Assembly (NCBI RefSeq): GCF_003024195.1
Contig: NZ_KZ679039.1
Coordinates: forward strand, 474,285-538,284
Source: Streptomyces dioscori
Lineage (GTDB): Bacteria; Actinomycetota; Actinomycetes; Streptomycetales; Streptomycetaceae
Direction of reading: 5' to 3'
Length of the DNA: 64,000 nucleotides
The notes under the pieces are model-generated. The model was not told the DNA's origin. It searched no databases and saw only the letters and a list, made by a program, of their open reading frames with translations. Shown piece by piece: positions 24,192-33,584 of this stretch (position 1 is the stretch's first letter; each line of letters opens with the position of its first letter). The position numbers and the translations under genes were made by a program.

Positions 24192-26000
24192 ATGGCCGTC
24201 AATCTGGTCAATGTCGAGGCAGTCAGCAAGGTGTACGGAACCCGTGCGCTGCTCGACGGAGTCTCCCTCGGCGTGTCCGAAGGGGACCGGATCGGGGTGG
24301 TCGGCCGTAATGGTGATGGCAAGACCACGCTGATCCGGATGCTCGCGAAGCTGGAAGAGGCCGACTCCGGGCGCGTCACGCACTCGGGCGGGCTGCATGT
24401 CGGCGTGCTCACCCAGCACGACTCCCTGGATCCCGCGGCCACCGTCCGGCACGAGGTGATCCGGGACATGGCCGACCACGAGTGGGCGGGCAACGCGAAG
24501 ATCAGGGACGTGCTGACGGGTCTGTTCGGCGGGCTCGACCTGCCCGGCTTCCCGCAGGGTCTCGACACCGTGATCGGTCCGCTCTCCGGCGGTGAGCGGC
24601 GGCGCATCGCGCTGGCCAAGCTACTCATCGACGAGCAGGACCTGATCATCCTCGACGAGCCCACCAACCATCTGGATGTGGAAGGCATCGCCTGGCTGGC
24701 GCAGCACTTGCGCGAGCGCCGGTCCGCACTCGTCTGCGTCACCCACGACCGGTGGTTCCTGGACCAGGTCTGCACCCGTATGTGGGACGTGCAGAAGGGC
24801 GACGTCTACGACTACGAGGGCGGTTACACCGACTACGTCTTCGCGCGCGCCGAGCGCGAGCGCATCGCCGCCACCGAGGAGGTCAAGCGGCAGAACCTGG
24901 TCCGCAAGGAGCTGGCCTGGCTGCGGCGGGGCGCCCCGGCCCGTACGTCCAAGCCGCGCTTCCGCGTCGAGGCCGCCAACGAGCTGATCGCGGACGTGCC
25001 GCCGCCCCGCGACAGCAGCGAGCTGATGAAGTTCGCCTCGTCCCGGCTCGGCAAGACGGTCTTCGAGCTGAAGGACGTCACCGTGCAGGCGGGGCCCAAG
25101 GTGCTCCTCAAGCATCTGACCTGGCAGCTCGGTCCGGGCGACCGGATCGGTCTGGTCGGCGTGAACGGCGCCGGCAAGACCTCCCTCCTGCGCGCCATGG
25201 CGGAGGCCGCCCGTTCCGACGGCGAGACGCAGCCCGCCGCGGGCCGGGTCGTCACCGGCCGGACCGTCAAACTCGCCTACCTCTCCCAGGAGGTCGGCGA
25301 ACTCGACCCGAACCTGCGGGTGCTGCAGGCCGTCCAGGCGGTCCGCGACCGGGTCGACCTCGGCAAGGGCCGCGAGATGACCGCGGGCCAGCTCTGCGAG
25401 ACCTTCGGGTTCAACAAGGAGAAGCAGTGGACGCCCGTCGGCGACCTCAGCGGTGGTGAGCGCCGCCGGCTGCAGATCCTGCGGCTGCTGATGGACGAGC
25501 CGAACGTCCTCTTCCTCGACGAGCCGACGAACGACCTCGACATCGAGACCCTCACCCAGCTGGAGGACCTCCTCGACGGCTGGCCGGGCTCCCTGATCGT
25601 GATCTCCCACGACCGGTTCTTCATCGAGCGCACGACCGACCGGGTGTTCGCGCTCCTCGGCGACGCGACCCTGCGGATGCTGCCGCGCGGTATCGACGAG
25701 TACCTGGAGCGGCGCCACAAGATGGAGGAGGCCGCCGCGGCCTCGGCTCCGGCAGCTGAGAAGGGTGCTTCGCCCGCAGCGGTATCGGCCAAGGAGGACC
25801 GCGCCGCGAAGAAGGAACTCCAGAAGATCGAGCGGCAGCTGGACAAGATCTCCGAGAAGGAGAGCAAGCTGCACACGCAAATCGCCGATAACGCCACGGA
25901 CTTCGGCAAAGTGGCCAAACTGGACAGTGAGCTGCGTGAACTGGCCACCGAGCGCGAGGAGTTGGAAATGCGCTGGCTGGAGCTCGCCGACGACGCGTGA
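24192..26000 (+). CDS. ABC-F family ATPase
   Basis: The protein has 602 residues and two ABC domains on one chain with no membrane segments. Domain 1 has VVGRNGDGKTTLIRML (note G-D-G rather than G-A-G), LSGGERRRIALAKLL and LIILDEPTNHLD. Domain 2 has LVGVNGAGKTSLLRAM, LSGGERRRLQILRLL and VLFLDEPTNDLD. A C-terminal coiled coil (about 530-600) follows an alanine-rich hinge. This matches the Uup/EttA-like ABC-F group, which acts on the ribosome or on DNA. The ATG at 24192 aligns with family starts. A hairpin lies just after the stop. It is not obviously an antibiotic-resistance type. Confidence 0.92.
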   Translation: MAVNLVNVEAVSKVYGTRALLDGVSLGVSEGDRIGVVGRNGDGKTTLIRMLAKLEEADSGRVTHSGGLHVGVLTQHDSLDPAATVRHEVIRDMADHEWAGNAKIRDVLTGLFGGLDLPGFPQGLDTVIGPLSGGERRRIALAKLLIDEQDLIILDEPTNHLDVEGIAWLAQHLRERRSALVCVTHDRWFLDQVCTRMWDVQKGDVYDYEGGYTDYVFARAERERIAATEEVKRQNLVRKELAWLRRGAPARTSKPRFRVEAANELIADVPPPRDSSELMKFASSRLGKTVFELKDVTVQAGPKVLLKHLTWQLGPGDRIGLVGVNGAGKTSLLRAMAEAARSDGETQPAAGRVVTGRTVKLAYLSQEVGELDPNLRVLQAVQAVRDRVDLGKGREMTAGQLCETFGFNKEKQWTPVGDLSGGERRRLQILRLLMDEPNVLFLDEPTNDLDIETLTQLEDLLDGWPGSLIVISHDRFFIERTTDRVFALLGDATLRMLPRGIDEYLERRHKMEEAAAASAPAAEKGASPAAVSAKEDRAAKKELQKIERQLDKISEKESKLHTQIADNATDFGKVAKLDSELRELATEREELEMRWLELADDA

Positions 26001-26032
26001 AGAGCGCGTGAACAAGCGTAACGAGGGCATCA

Positions 26033-26072
26033 CGGGCCGGTTCTCCCTTGGAAACAGGGAAGAACCGGCCCG
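26033..26072 (+). terminator. Terminator of the ABC-F gene
   Basis: CGGGCCGGTTCT pairs with AGAACCGGCCCG around an inner CCCT/AGGG pairing with a one-base bulge and the loop TGGAAAC. It lies 33 bp after the stop codon. Confidence 0.7.
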
Positions 26073-26212
26073 GTGTTCGAGCGCTCCAGGGTGATAGAAA
26101 GAGCCGTCTGGGAACACTCTCAGGCCGTATGACAACCACTGTGAGTGCATCGCCCGCTGCGGTGCGTACTGCAGGGCATGGCTAAAAATCAGTGAAGAGG
26201 GGGAACGCGCTG

Positions 26213-28093
26213 ATGACTCAGCCGCCTGAAAAGCCGTCGCAGCAGGGCGGGTTCGGAGCGCCGCAGGACCCGCCGCCGCAGGGCGGCTTCGGACCTCCGC
26301 AGGACCCGCGGGGCGCCACGCCGCCCCCGCCCGCCCAGCCACCGGCGGCCCCGCCGCCCCCGCAGGGCGCTCAGCAGGGCCCCCCGCAGACACCGCCGCC
26401 CCCGCCCCCGCAGGGCGCGCCGGGCACCCCGCCGCCCGCGCCCGGTTACGGCTACCCGCAGCAGCCCGGTCCGTACGGACAGCCCCAGCAGCCGGGCCCG
26501 TACGGCTATCCGCAGCAGCCGGGCCCGTACGGGCAGCCCGGTCCCTACGGCCAGCCGCAGCAGCCGGGGCCCTACGGCCAGCAGCAGCCCGGGTACGGCT
26601 ACCCGACGCAGCCGCAGTACCCGGGCGGGCCCGGCACCCCGCCCGGCGGTGGCTCGCGGAGCCCCTTCAAGGGGAAGCCCGCGATGATCATCGGCGCCGC
26701 GCTGGCCGCGGTGCTCGTCATCGGAGGCACCGTGCTGGTCGTCGCCGGCGGTGACGACGACGGCGGCGGCAAGAAGAAGCCCGTCGCCGACAGGAGCCAG
26801 GACACCAAGCCCTCCGGGTCCGACGCGCCCATCAATCCCGGTGACGGCGAGGGCGACGGCAACGCCGGCTCCGAGGACCTCAACGAGGGCCGCCAGGCCG
26901 GTGAGTCCAAGGTGCTCTGGTACAAGGAGGCCCCGGACGCGCCCGGTTCCGGCGCCGACGCCCCCGGCATGTGGATCACGGACGAGGTCGCCGTGAAGGC
27001 CGCGTACAAGCAGCTCTTCGCCTACGACGTCGCCGACGGCAAGGTCAGCTGGCCCGCGATCACGTTCCCGCAGGCGATCTGTGCCGCGTCCGCGCAGAAG
27101 ACGTCCGACGACAAGGTCTTCGTGGCGTACAAGGAGGGCACCAAGAGCGGTGCCGAGTGCAACCAGCTCGTGCAGGTCGACCTCGCGACCGGCAAGAAGG
27201 GCTGGACGAAGGAGATCCCGAAGGGTGAGCTGTTCGACAGCTCCCTCTCCCTGAGCCTGAACATCTCCGGGGACACCCTGATGGTCGGCCGCTCCCAGTC
27301 CGGCCTCGGCTACGACACGGACAGCGGCGACAAGCTCTTCGACAAGAAGAGGTACAGCAACGCCTGCTTCCCGACGGCGTTCGCGGGCGGCGCCAAGCTG
27401 CTCTCCGTCGCCTCCTGCGGCGCGGGCGGCGACGACGAGCACGACGAGGTGCAGGAGCTCGACCCGGCGACCGGCAAGGCCAAGTGGACCAAGAAGATCC
27501 CCAAGGGCTGGCGCGTGGAGCGCGCGTACTCGGTGGATCCCGTGGTTCTGTACCTCACCAACGCGGACAAGAAGCAGTGGAACGTCACCACGCTGAAGAA
27601 CGACGGCACGGCCCGTTCGCAGGTCGACGTCGACGAATCGTTCGCGCCGGAGTGCGGCTGGGCGATCCTCTCGCGTGACCTCCAGGGCTGCGAGGGCGTG
27701 GCGGCCGACGCCAACACCCTCTATCTGCCGACCGAGGCGAAGAGCGGCGCCAACGAGATCGTCGCGATCAGCCTGGAGAGCGGCAAGGAGAAGTGGCGCG
27801 TCAAGTCCCCGGTGGACGATTCGATGGTGCCCCTGAAGATCGACGGCACGGACCTCGTCGCGTACGTGGGTCCCTCGTACGACGCGGGTGGCCGGATCGT
27901 CTCGATCCCGACCGGCGGCGGTGCGCACACCCCGAAGACGCTGCTGCAGAACCCGCAGGGCGCGGCGGACGTGGAGAACGGTTTCTTCTCGAAGGCCGTC
28001 GACTGGGTGGACGGGCGCTTCTACCTCTCCACCACCCGGCTGACCGGCAACGACGAGTCGAAGGAGAAGCTGATGCTGGCCTACGGCAAGTGA
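26213..28093 (+). CDS. Membrane-anchored PQQ-type beta-propeller protein (copy 1)
   Basis: The protein has 626 residues. A cytoplasmic N-terminus of about 155 residues is low-complexity P, Q and G with repeated PYGQPQQPGPYG units. A transmembrane helix (about 160-182, PAMIIGAALAAVLVIGGTVLVVAG) and an Asp/Gly-rich linker follow, then an extracytoplasmic domain of repeated blades ending in W- or K-containing strands such as FAYDVADGKVSW, VDLATGKKGWTK, ELDPATGKAKWTK and ISLESGKEKWRV. These are PQQ-like (BamB-type) beta-propeller repeats. GAGGGGGA precedes the ATG at 26213. A second related gene follows. The ligand is unknown; a cell-surface scaffold or binding role is inferred. Confidence 0.85.
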   Translation: MTQPPEKPSQQGGFGAPQDPPPQGGFGPPQDPRGATPPPPAQPPAAPPPPQGAQQGPPQTPPPPPPQGAPGTPPPAPGYGYPQQPGPYGQPQQPGPYGYPQQPGPYGQPGPYGQPQQPGPYGQQQPGYGYPTQPQYPGGPGTPPGGGSRSPFKGKPAMIIGAALAAVLVIGGTVLVVAGGDDDGGGKKKPVADRSQDTKPSGSDAPINPGDGEGDGNAGSEDLNEGRQAGESKVLWYKEAPDAPGSGADAPGMWITDEVAVKAAYKQLFAYDVADGKVSWPAITFPQAICAASAQKTSDDKVFVAYKEGTKSGAECNQLVQVDLATGKKGWTKEIPKGELFDSSLSLSLNISGDTLMVGRSQSGLGYDTDSGDKLFDKKRYSNACFPTAFAGGAKLLSVASCGAGGDDEHDEVQELDPATGKAKWTKKIPKGWRVERAYSVDPVVLYLTNADKKQWNVTTLKNDGTARSQVDVDESFAPECGWAILSRDLQGCEGVAADANTLYLPTEAKSGANEIVAISLESGKEKWRVKSPVDDSMVPLKIDGTDLVAYVGPSYDAGGRIVSIPTGGGAHTPKTLLQNPQGAADVENGFFSKAVDWVDGRFYLSTTRLTGNDESKEKLMLAYGK

Positions 28094-28289
28094 CCGGGCC
28101 GGCCTCCGCTCCCGCCGCTCCCGCCGTTTCCGGCGCTCTTCCCGCCCGCAGCGCCCGCAGCGGGCGCACCGGCCCCACCCGCGTCTCCGGCCCCACCCGC
28201 GTCTCCGGCGTCACGCGCGTCTCCCGCGTTTTCCATGCCTTCCGGGTCCCCTCCGTCCCGTCCGTCCCCTTCGTATCCGAGGTCACGTC

Positions 28290-30116
28290 ATGAGCCAGCC
28301 GCCGCCCCCGCCGCCGAACCAGCCGCCCCAGGGTGGCGGTTTCGGCGCCCCGCAGGACCCGCCCCCGGGCGGGTTCGGTCCGCCCACGCCGCCCGCCGGG
28401 CCCCCGCAGCAGCCCCAGCCGGGCTACGGGTACCCGCAGGCGCCGCCGCCCCAGGCGCCTGGGCAGACGCCGCCCCCGGCCGCCGCGCCGCAGGGCCCGC
28501 CGCAGCAGCCGTACGGCTACCCGCAGGGGCCCGCGCAGCCGCCGACCGTGCCCGGTTACGGTTATCCGGGCCAGCAGCCGCCGCAGGGGTACGGCTACCC
28601 GGGGCAGCAGCCCCAGTACGGCTATCCGCAGCCCCACACCATGCCGATGCAGCCGCAGGCCCCCAAGGGCGGCAAGAAGTTCGGCGCCCAGGCGGCGATC
28701 ATCGTCGCGGCCGTGGTGGCGATCGGACTGATCGTCGGCGCCGGTGTCTGGTACGCGAGCTCGTCCGGCAAGGACGACAAGGACACCTCCGCGGGCCCCG
28801 GCGGCACCGAGGGCAAGGGCGGCGACAACGACGGTGGCGGCGGCACGGGCGGTGGCGGCGGCTCGGAGAAGGTGCCGTCCAGCACCGGTGCGAAGGTCCT
28901 CTTCCAGCTGCCCGCGCCCGAGGTCCCCAAGAAGGAGGTCTGGAGCGTCGAGGGTTCCTGGCTGACGGACAAGGTGTACGCCAAGGCGGGCGTGCGCAAG
29001 GTCGTCGGCCACGACCCGGACACCGGCAAGGAGACCTGGACCCTGCCGCTGACGGGCCTGACCTGCGCCGGGTCGCCCGAGGTGACCAAGGACGGTGTCG
29101 CCGTGGTGGTCGCGGAGGACGCCAAGCGCACCAAGGCCGACCCGTACCCCTCGTGCACCGAGGTGACGGCCTTCGACGTGAACACCGGCAAGGCCCTGTG
29201 GACGAAGTCCGTGGCCCCGGGCGGCGGTGAGAAGGCCAAGTTCAAGGAGGCCAGCATCTCCGGCACCACGGTCGCCGTGGGCTCCGGCCTCGACGGCGGC
29301 GCCGCCTTCGACATCGCCGACGGCAAAGTCCTGTGGCAGCCGAAGGTCGGCACGTGCGAGGACGTCGGCTACGCGGGCGGCGAGCAGCTGGTCGCGGTCC
29401 GCAAGTGCGGCGACTACGGCAACGAGAAGTACGAGGTCCAGAAGCTCGACCCGAAGACGGGCACCGTCAAGTGGAGCTACAAGCTCCCCTCGGGCATCGA
29501 CAACGCCAAGGTCATCTCCACCAAGCCGGTCGTCTTCGGCGTGGACTCCGGCGAGATCACCGCGTCCGGCGCGACCGACATCTTCTCGCTGGACGACAGC
29601 GGCAAGCTGCGTACGAAGATCACGCTGGAGGACGGCAAGTACGAGCACGACTGCGGTGTGAACAAGGTCCACAACTGCAAGGCGATCGCGGTCGGCAACG
29701 ACAAGCTGTACGTGCCGACCAAGCAGCACGAGGGCGACGAGAAGTACAGCAGGGTCAACGAGATCGTGTCCTTCTCGCTGGCCACCGGCAAGTCCACGAG
29801 TGACCGGGCCGACGCCGGCGACGGCTACGAGATCTGGCCGGTCCGGATGGACGGCACCGACATCATCGCGTACAAGAACGGCCCCTACGACAAGGGTTCC
29901 CAGGTCGTCTCCATCGACGGCACGTCCTTCAAGGAGACCAAGCTCCTGGAGACCCCGGCCACCGACCAGGTCCGCAGCGCGATCAGCGGGATGGTGCCCA
30001 AGTCGTCGGAGATGCTGTACACGGCCGGTCGGCTCTTCATGGCCGAGGACCTGGTCAGCGCGCCGTACAGCAAGGACGAGAAGGACTACACGGCGATCGG
30101 GTTCGGCGCCGAGTAG
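28290..30116 (+). CDS. Membrane-anchored PQQ-type beta-propeller protein (copy 2)
   Basis: The protein has 608 residues and the same plan as its upstream neighbour: Pro/Gln/Gly-rich N-terminus (GYPQAPPPQAPGQTPPP, GYGYPGQQPQYGYP), one transmembrane helix (about 128-152, AAIIVAAVVAIGLIVGAGVWY), a glycine-rich linker, and propeller blades such as VGHDPDTGKETWTL, FDVNTGKALWTKS and LDPKTGTVKWSYK. Paired cysteines in several blades (LTCAGSPEV, YPSCTEV, GTCEDVG, HDCGVNKVHNCK) suggest disulfides outside the membrane. It lies 196 bp after copy 1 and arose by tandem duplication. A strong hairpin follows the stop. Confidence 0.85.
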   Translation: MSQPPPPPPNQPPQGGGFGAPQDPPPGGFGPPTPPAGPPQQPQPGYGYPQAPPPQAPGQTPPPAAAPQGPPQQPYGYPQGPAQPPTVPGYGYPGQQPPQGYGYPGQQPQYGYPQPHTMPMQPQAPKGGKKFGAQAAIIVAAVVAIGLIVGAGVWYASSSGKDDKDTSAGPGGTEGKGGDNDGGGGTGGGGGSEKVPSSTGAKVLFQLPAPEVPKKEVWSVEGSWLTDKVYAKAGVRKVVGHDPDTGKETWTLPLTGLTCAGSPEVTKDGVAVVVAEDAKRTKADPYPSCTEVTAFDVNTGKALWTKSVAPGGGEKAKFKEASISGTTVAVGSGLDGGAAFDIADGKVLWQPKVGTCEDVGYAGGEQLVAVRKCGDYGNEKYEVQKLDPKTGTVKWSYKLPSGIDNAKVISTKPVVFGVDSGEITASGATDIFSLDDSGKLRTKITLEDGKYEHDCGVNKVHNCKAIAVGNDKLYVPTKQHEGDEKYSRVNEIVSFSLATGKSTSDRADAGDGYEIWPVRMDGTDIIAYKNGPYDKGSQVVSIDGTSFKETKLLETPATDQVRSAISGMVPKSSEMLYTAGRLFMAEDLVSAPYSKDEKDYTAIGFGAE

Positions 30117-30144
30117 CCCACGCGGCGCTCCCGCGGCCCGTGCA

Positions 30145-30181
30145 ACGCCCCTGTCGCCCGCTTCCCGGGCGGCGGGGGCGT
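30145..30181 (+). terminator. Terminator after the second propeller gene
   Basis: ACGCCCC pairs with GGGGCGT, and CGCCCG with CGGGCG inside it, forming a GC-rich hairpin 28 bp after the stop codon. Confidence 0.65.
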
Positions 30182-30565
30182 CGCGCTGTGCCGTCGGAGC
30201 TGTGCCGTCGGAAAGGAAAGGCAGCGGGACGGCCGGGAAATGGTCCAAGGGCGATACAGGGCGGTCAAAGAGTGGTCCGGGTCAGGCTTGTTCGCTGCGG
30301 AGTGTGGCAAGTTGCCCCTCCGTACTCGACGGAGACCCATGATCAAAGGAAACTTCCGGGTGTATACCCGTGTGCCGGTGCGGGGAGGTTGTCTCCCGCG
30401 TGCCGTTCCACGAATGAGATGAATCTTGACATTACGGGGCACTTCTCTCCACTGGGGGGAGCGCAACGTCGAACAAGCGTGTAGCTTCCGGGGGATGGAG
30501 AGCCGGGGGGCTCCTATCCATGGGGTACCAGTAGGGATCCTGGGGGGACTGGGGGGTTGGGCTCG
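30182..30565 (+). promoter_or_regulatory. Long leader of the LuxR-type regulator gene
   Basis: This 384-bp stretch holds no convincing gene. It becomes less GC-rich from about 30270 and contains a perfect -35-type hexamer TTGACA at 30426-30431 and a -10-like TAGCTT at 30482-30487. The two are too far apart to be one promoter, so at least two starts are possible. Runs of G (GGGGGGA) precede the gene and may supply the ribosome site. Confidence 0.35.
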
Positions 30566-31270
30566 ATGGGAGTGCGGCTCATGGTGGTCGACGACCACCG
30601 ACTGCTCGCCGAGGCACTCGCCTCGGCCTTGAAACTGCGCGGGCACCGCGTGCTGGCCGCGGCCGCACCCGCCGCGGGAGCGGCGGAGCTGGTGATCACC
30701 AGGGCGCCCGAGGTGTGCCTGATCGGCACGGCCACGCCTGCCGAACCGGGCATCTTCGACCCGGTGGTGAAGATCAAACGGGAGCGGCCGCAGGTCGCGG
30801 TGCTGGTCCTCGGACCGGTGCCCAACCCGCGCGGCATCGCTGCCGCGTTCGCCGCCGGCGCCTCCGGTTACGTGCGGCACGACGAGCGCATAGAGGGTGT
30901 CGAGCGCGCCATCATGAAGGCACGCGCGGGGGAGGCCGCGGTGGCGCCGCAGCTCCTCCAGGGCGCCTTCAGCGAACTGCTCAACCCGGCCGCGCAGCCC
31001 GATGACGAGGGTCAGCGGCTGCTCCAGATGCTGACGCCCCGCGAGGTGGAGGTGCTGGTACGGGTCGCCGACGGCGAGGACACCCGGCTCATCGCGGCCG
31101 GTATGGGCATAGCGCCCAGCACCGCCCGCACACACGTCCAGCGGGTCCTGATGAAGCTCGGCGTGGGCTCCCGCCTGGAGGCCGCCGCCCTGGCGGCCCG
31201 CACGGGCCTGCTGGACCGCGCGGGCCCACTGACACAACACACACCGGCGGGCCAGACCCCGGAACTCTGA
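30566..31270 (+). CDS. Atypical LuxR/NarL-type response regulator without phosphoacceptor Asp
   Basis: The protein has 234 residues from the ATG at 30566. The N-terminal receiver fold starts normally (VRLMVVDDHRLLAEALASAL), with the acidic DD pair. Where other regulators have an aspartate at the end of strand 3, the sequence reads APEVCLIGTATPAEPG, with no acidic residue. The conserved lysine region is GASGYVRHDE, also lacking the lysine. The C-terminal LuxR HTH (about 150-215) is intact: LTPREVEVLVRVADGEDTRLIAAGMGIAPSTARTHVQRVLMKLG. It therefore probably works without phosphorylation. No sensor kinase gene is adjacent. A related, apparently typical regulator lies at 37717. Confidence 0.9.
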   Translation: MGVRLMVVDDHRLLAEALASALKLRGHRVLAAAAPAAGAAELVITRAPEVCLIGTATPAEPGIFDPVVKIKRERPQVAVLVLGPVPNPRGIAAAFAAGASGYVRHDERIEGVERAIMKARAGEAAVAPQLLQGAFSELLNPAAQPDDEGQRLLQMLTPREVEVLVRVADGEDTRLIAAGMGIAPSTARTHVQRVLMKLGVGSRLEAAALAARTGLLDRAGPLTQHTPAGQTPEL

Positions 31271-31295
31271 GGGCCAGGCGGGGCCGGGCCCCGCA

Positions 31296-31395
31296 AGGGG
31301 CGCGGGGAACGGCGCGCCCAGCCCCCACCGGCCCGCAGCCAGCGAGCGCTTCTTAGGGGCGCGGGGAACTGCGCGACCAGCCCCCACCGGCCCGC
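31296..31395. repeat. Two direct copies of the GC-rich intergenic repeat
   Basis: Units at 31296-31336 and 31355-31395 share the form AGGGGCGCGGGGAAC-[GT]-GCGCG followed by CCAGCCCCCACCGGCCCGC and differ at only a few bases. They fill the gap between two convergent genes and are in the same orientation. Confidence 0.75.
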
Positions 31396-31439
31396 GGAGA
31401 ACGAACCCCCGGAGGGGGGTGGCTCGGGCCCGTCGCCCG

Positions 31440-31757
31440 TCACACCCTCGGGGGCTGCTCCTCCGCAGAGGACTCGTCCGGCACCGCCACGACCGTCGGC
31501 CGCAACCACAGCCAGGCCAGGAAGAACAGGCCGAGGGCCAGCATGCCCAGACCCGTCCACAGGTTGATGTTGACGCCCTCCGCCTTGTCGATGTCGGAGT
31601 CGGACGCGGTGATCCCGGCGATCGTCACGATGACCCCGTAGACCACGAAGAGGCCGCCGATGATGCGGCGGATGTCGAAGAGCCGGGCCGCGGTGGCCGA
31701 CTTGCCCTGCAGTTCGGTGACCTCGCGCTGGAGGTCACGCTCGGAGTGCTCGCTCAT
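31440..31757 (-). CDS. Small two-helix membrane protein accompanying the symporter
   Basis: This 105-residue protein starts at the ATG at 31757. A charged N-terminal coiled region (SERDLQREVTELQGKSATAARLFDIRR) leads into two transmembrane helices, IIGGLFVVYGVIVTIAGI and LWTGLGMLALGLFFLAWLWL. It follows the symporter reading frame by 20 bp on the same strand. Small two-helix proteins are frequent partners of sodium:solute symporters. With the symporter interrupted by a stop codon, its present role is unclear. Confidence 0.75.
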   Translation of the reverse strand: MSEHSERDLQREVTELQGKSATAARLFDIRRIIGGLFVVYGVIVTIAGITASDSDIDKAEGVNINLWTGLGMLALGLFFLAWLWLRPTVVAVPDESSAEEQPPRV

Positions 31758-31777
31758 GGCTGTCGATCCTCCAGTGG

Positions 31778-33472
31778 TCAGAACGAGAACGGGATGTAGC
31801 AGGCGGCGGCCAGGACGATGGCACCCCAGCCGAGCAGGGCGGGGCTGCGGTACCAGGCGTCGTCGCCCGTGCCGGCCGGTTCCTCCATGCCGGGGGAGCT
31901 GGTCCCGTACACCAGCCCCCGCAGTTCCTCCGCCGGCTTCGGCGCGGTGAAGAGGGAGACCGCGAACATGACGACCGCGCCGGCCACGAACCCGGCGATC
32001 GCGGAGACGAAGTTGGCGCCCTGGTCGGAGGGGATGCCGATGATGTCCTGCTTGTAGAGGACGAAGTAGTTGACCATCGCGGCCGTGGTGCCCGCGAGCA
32101 GCCCCCAGAAGCCGGACTTCATGGACGCCCGCTTCCAGAACATGCCGACGATGAAGACGACGAACATCGGCACGTTGAAGAAGGAGAACAGCGTCTGGAG
32201 GTAGCTCATGATGTTGGAGAAGGACGAGGCGAGGAACGCCGTGCCGATCGACGCCAGCACACCGACCGCCGTGATGAGCCGGCCGAAGCGCACGTAGTAC
32301 GCGTCCTCCTCGTCCCGCTTCACGTACTTGCCCCAGATGTCGTTGGTGAAGACGGTGTTGAAGGACGAGATGTTGGCCGCCATGCCCGCCATGAACGCCG
32401 CCAGCAGACCCGTCACCGCGATGCCGAGGACGCCGTTGGGGAGCAGGTCCTCCATCAGGTACGGGATCGCGTCGTTGTACTGGAGGTCCGAGCCGGACGT
32501 CCCGATCTTCGGTACGAGCACGGCCGCGACGAGCCCCGGGATCATCACCAGGAACACGATGAAGATCTTCGGGAACGCGGCGATGAGCGGGGTGCGCTGG
32601 GCCGCGGAGAGGTTCTTCGCGGACAGGGCGCGCTGCACCTCGGCGAAGTTGGTCGTCCAGTAGCCGAAGGACAGCACGAAGCCGAGGCCGAGCACGATGG
32701 TCAGCCAGTTCGCGCCGAGCGGGTTGTCGCTGCCGATGCCGGTGCCGCCCCACGCGGTGGTGAAGTCGCTGCCGTGGCTCGCGGTCAGGGAGTCGGTCAG
32801 ACCGTCCCAGCCGCCGACCTTCTTCAGGCCGAGCACCGTGAGCGGGATGAGCGCGGCGAGGATGACGAAGAACTGCAGCACCTCGTTGTAGATCGCCGAC
32901 GACAGACCGCCGAGGGTGATGTACGCGAGCACGAAGGCGCCCGCGACGACGATCGACACCCACTCCGGCCAGCCGAGCAGCGCCTCGACGACGATGGCGA
33001 GCGCGTAGAGGTTCACGCCCGCGATGAGGACCGCGGCGAAGGCGAACAGCACGGAGCTGAGCAGGTGCGCGCCCTTGTCGAAGCGCAGCAGCAGGAACTC
33101 GGGGACGGACCTGACCTTGGAGCCTTAGTAGAAGGGCATCATCACCAGGCCCAGGAAGACCATGGCGGGGATGGCGCCGATCCAGTACCAGTGCACGGTG
33201 TAGACGCCGTACTGGGCGCTGTTGGCGGCCATGCCGAGGATCTCGGTCGCGCCGAGGTTGGCCGCGACGAAGGCCAGTCCGGTCACCCAGGCGGGCAGTG
33301 AGCGCCCGGAGAGGAAGAAGTCGAGGCTGGTCCTCACCGAGCGGCGGGCGGCGAAGCCGATGCCGAGCACGACGACGAAGTAGATCGCCAGGATCGTGTA
33401 GTCGAGCCAGTTGGTCGGGAGCCGCAGCTCCGCGGCCAGGTATGTGGGGGTCTGCATCCTGCTTGCTCTCAC
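31778..33472 (-). pseudogene. Sodium:solute symporter interrupted by a single in-frame stop
   Basis: The first part (33472 to 33128, 115 codons) encodes an SSS N-terminus: TNWLDYTILAIYFVVVLGIG, TSLDFFLSGRSLPAWVTGLA, then MVFLGLVMMPFY. A TAA stop follows at 33127-33125. The same frame then continues GSKVRSVPEFLLLRF and the rest of the transporter, including FWKRASMKSGFWGLLAG. Joined, the product would be about 564 residues, normal for the family. Homologues have YYGSKVRSVPEF, so a TAC tyrosine codon changed to TAA is the simplest explanation. The remainder could restart internally (ATG at 33052), but half a transporter is unlikely to work. It is divergent from galTEK, so it was probably a galactose or sugar symporter. 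A sequencing error remains possible. Confidence 0.8.
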
Positions 33473-33479
33473 TTCAGCT

Positions 33480-33584
33480 TGGTGTTCTTTGTTCGGTTGT
33501 GGTGCTGACTTGCGTGGGGGTTTGTGGTTTGATGTGTTTGATTCTGTTTATTGGTTTGATCGGGTTAGGGATGGGGAGTCCGGC
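33480..33584 (+). promoter_or_regulatory. gal operon promoter region with TTTGAT direct repeats
   Basis: The interval is exceptionally T-rich on the plus strand. TTTGAT occurs three times (about 33531, 33538 and 33556), within GGTTTGATGTGTTTGATTC and TTGGTTTGATCGG. Direct hexamer repeats have been described upstream of the galactose-inducible galP1 promoter of S. lividans. These repeats are therefore plausible operators. A GGGGAG ribosome site precedes the galT GTG. Confidence 0.55.
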
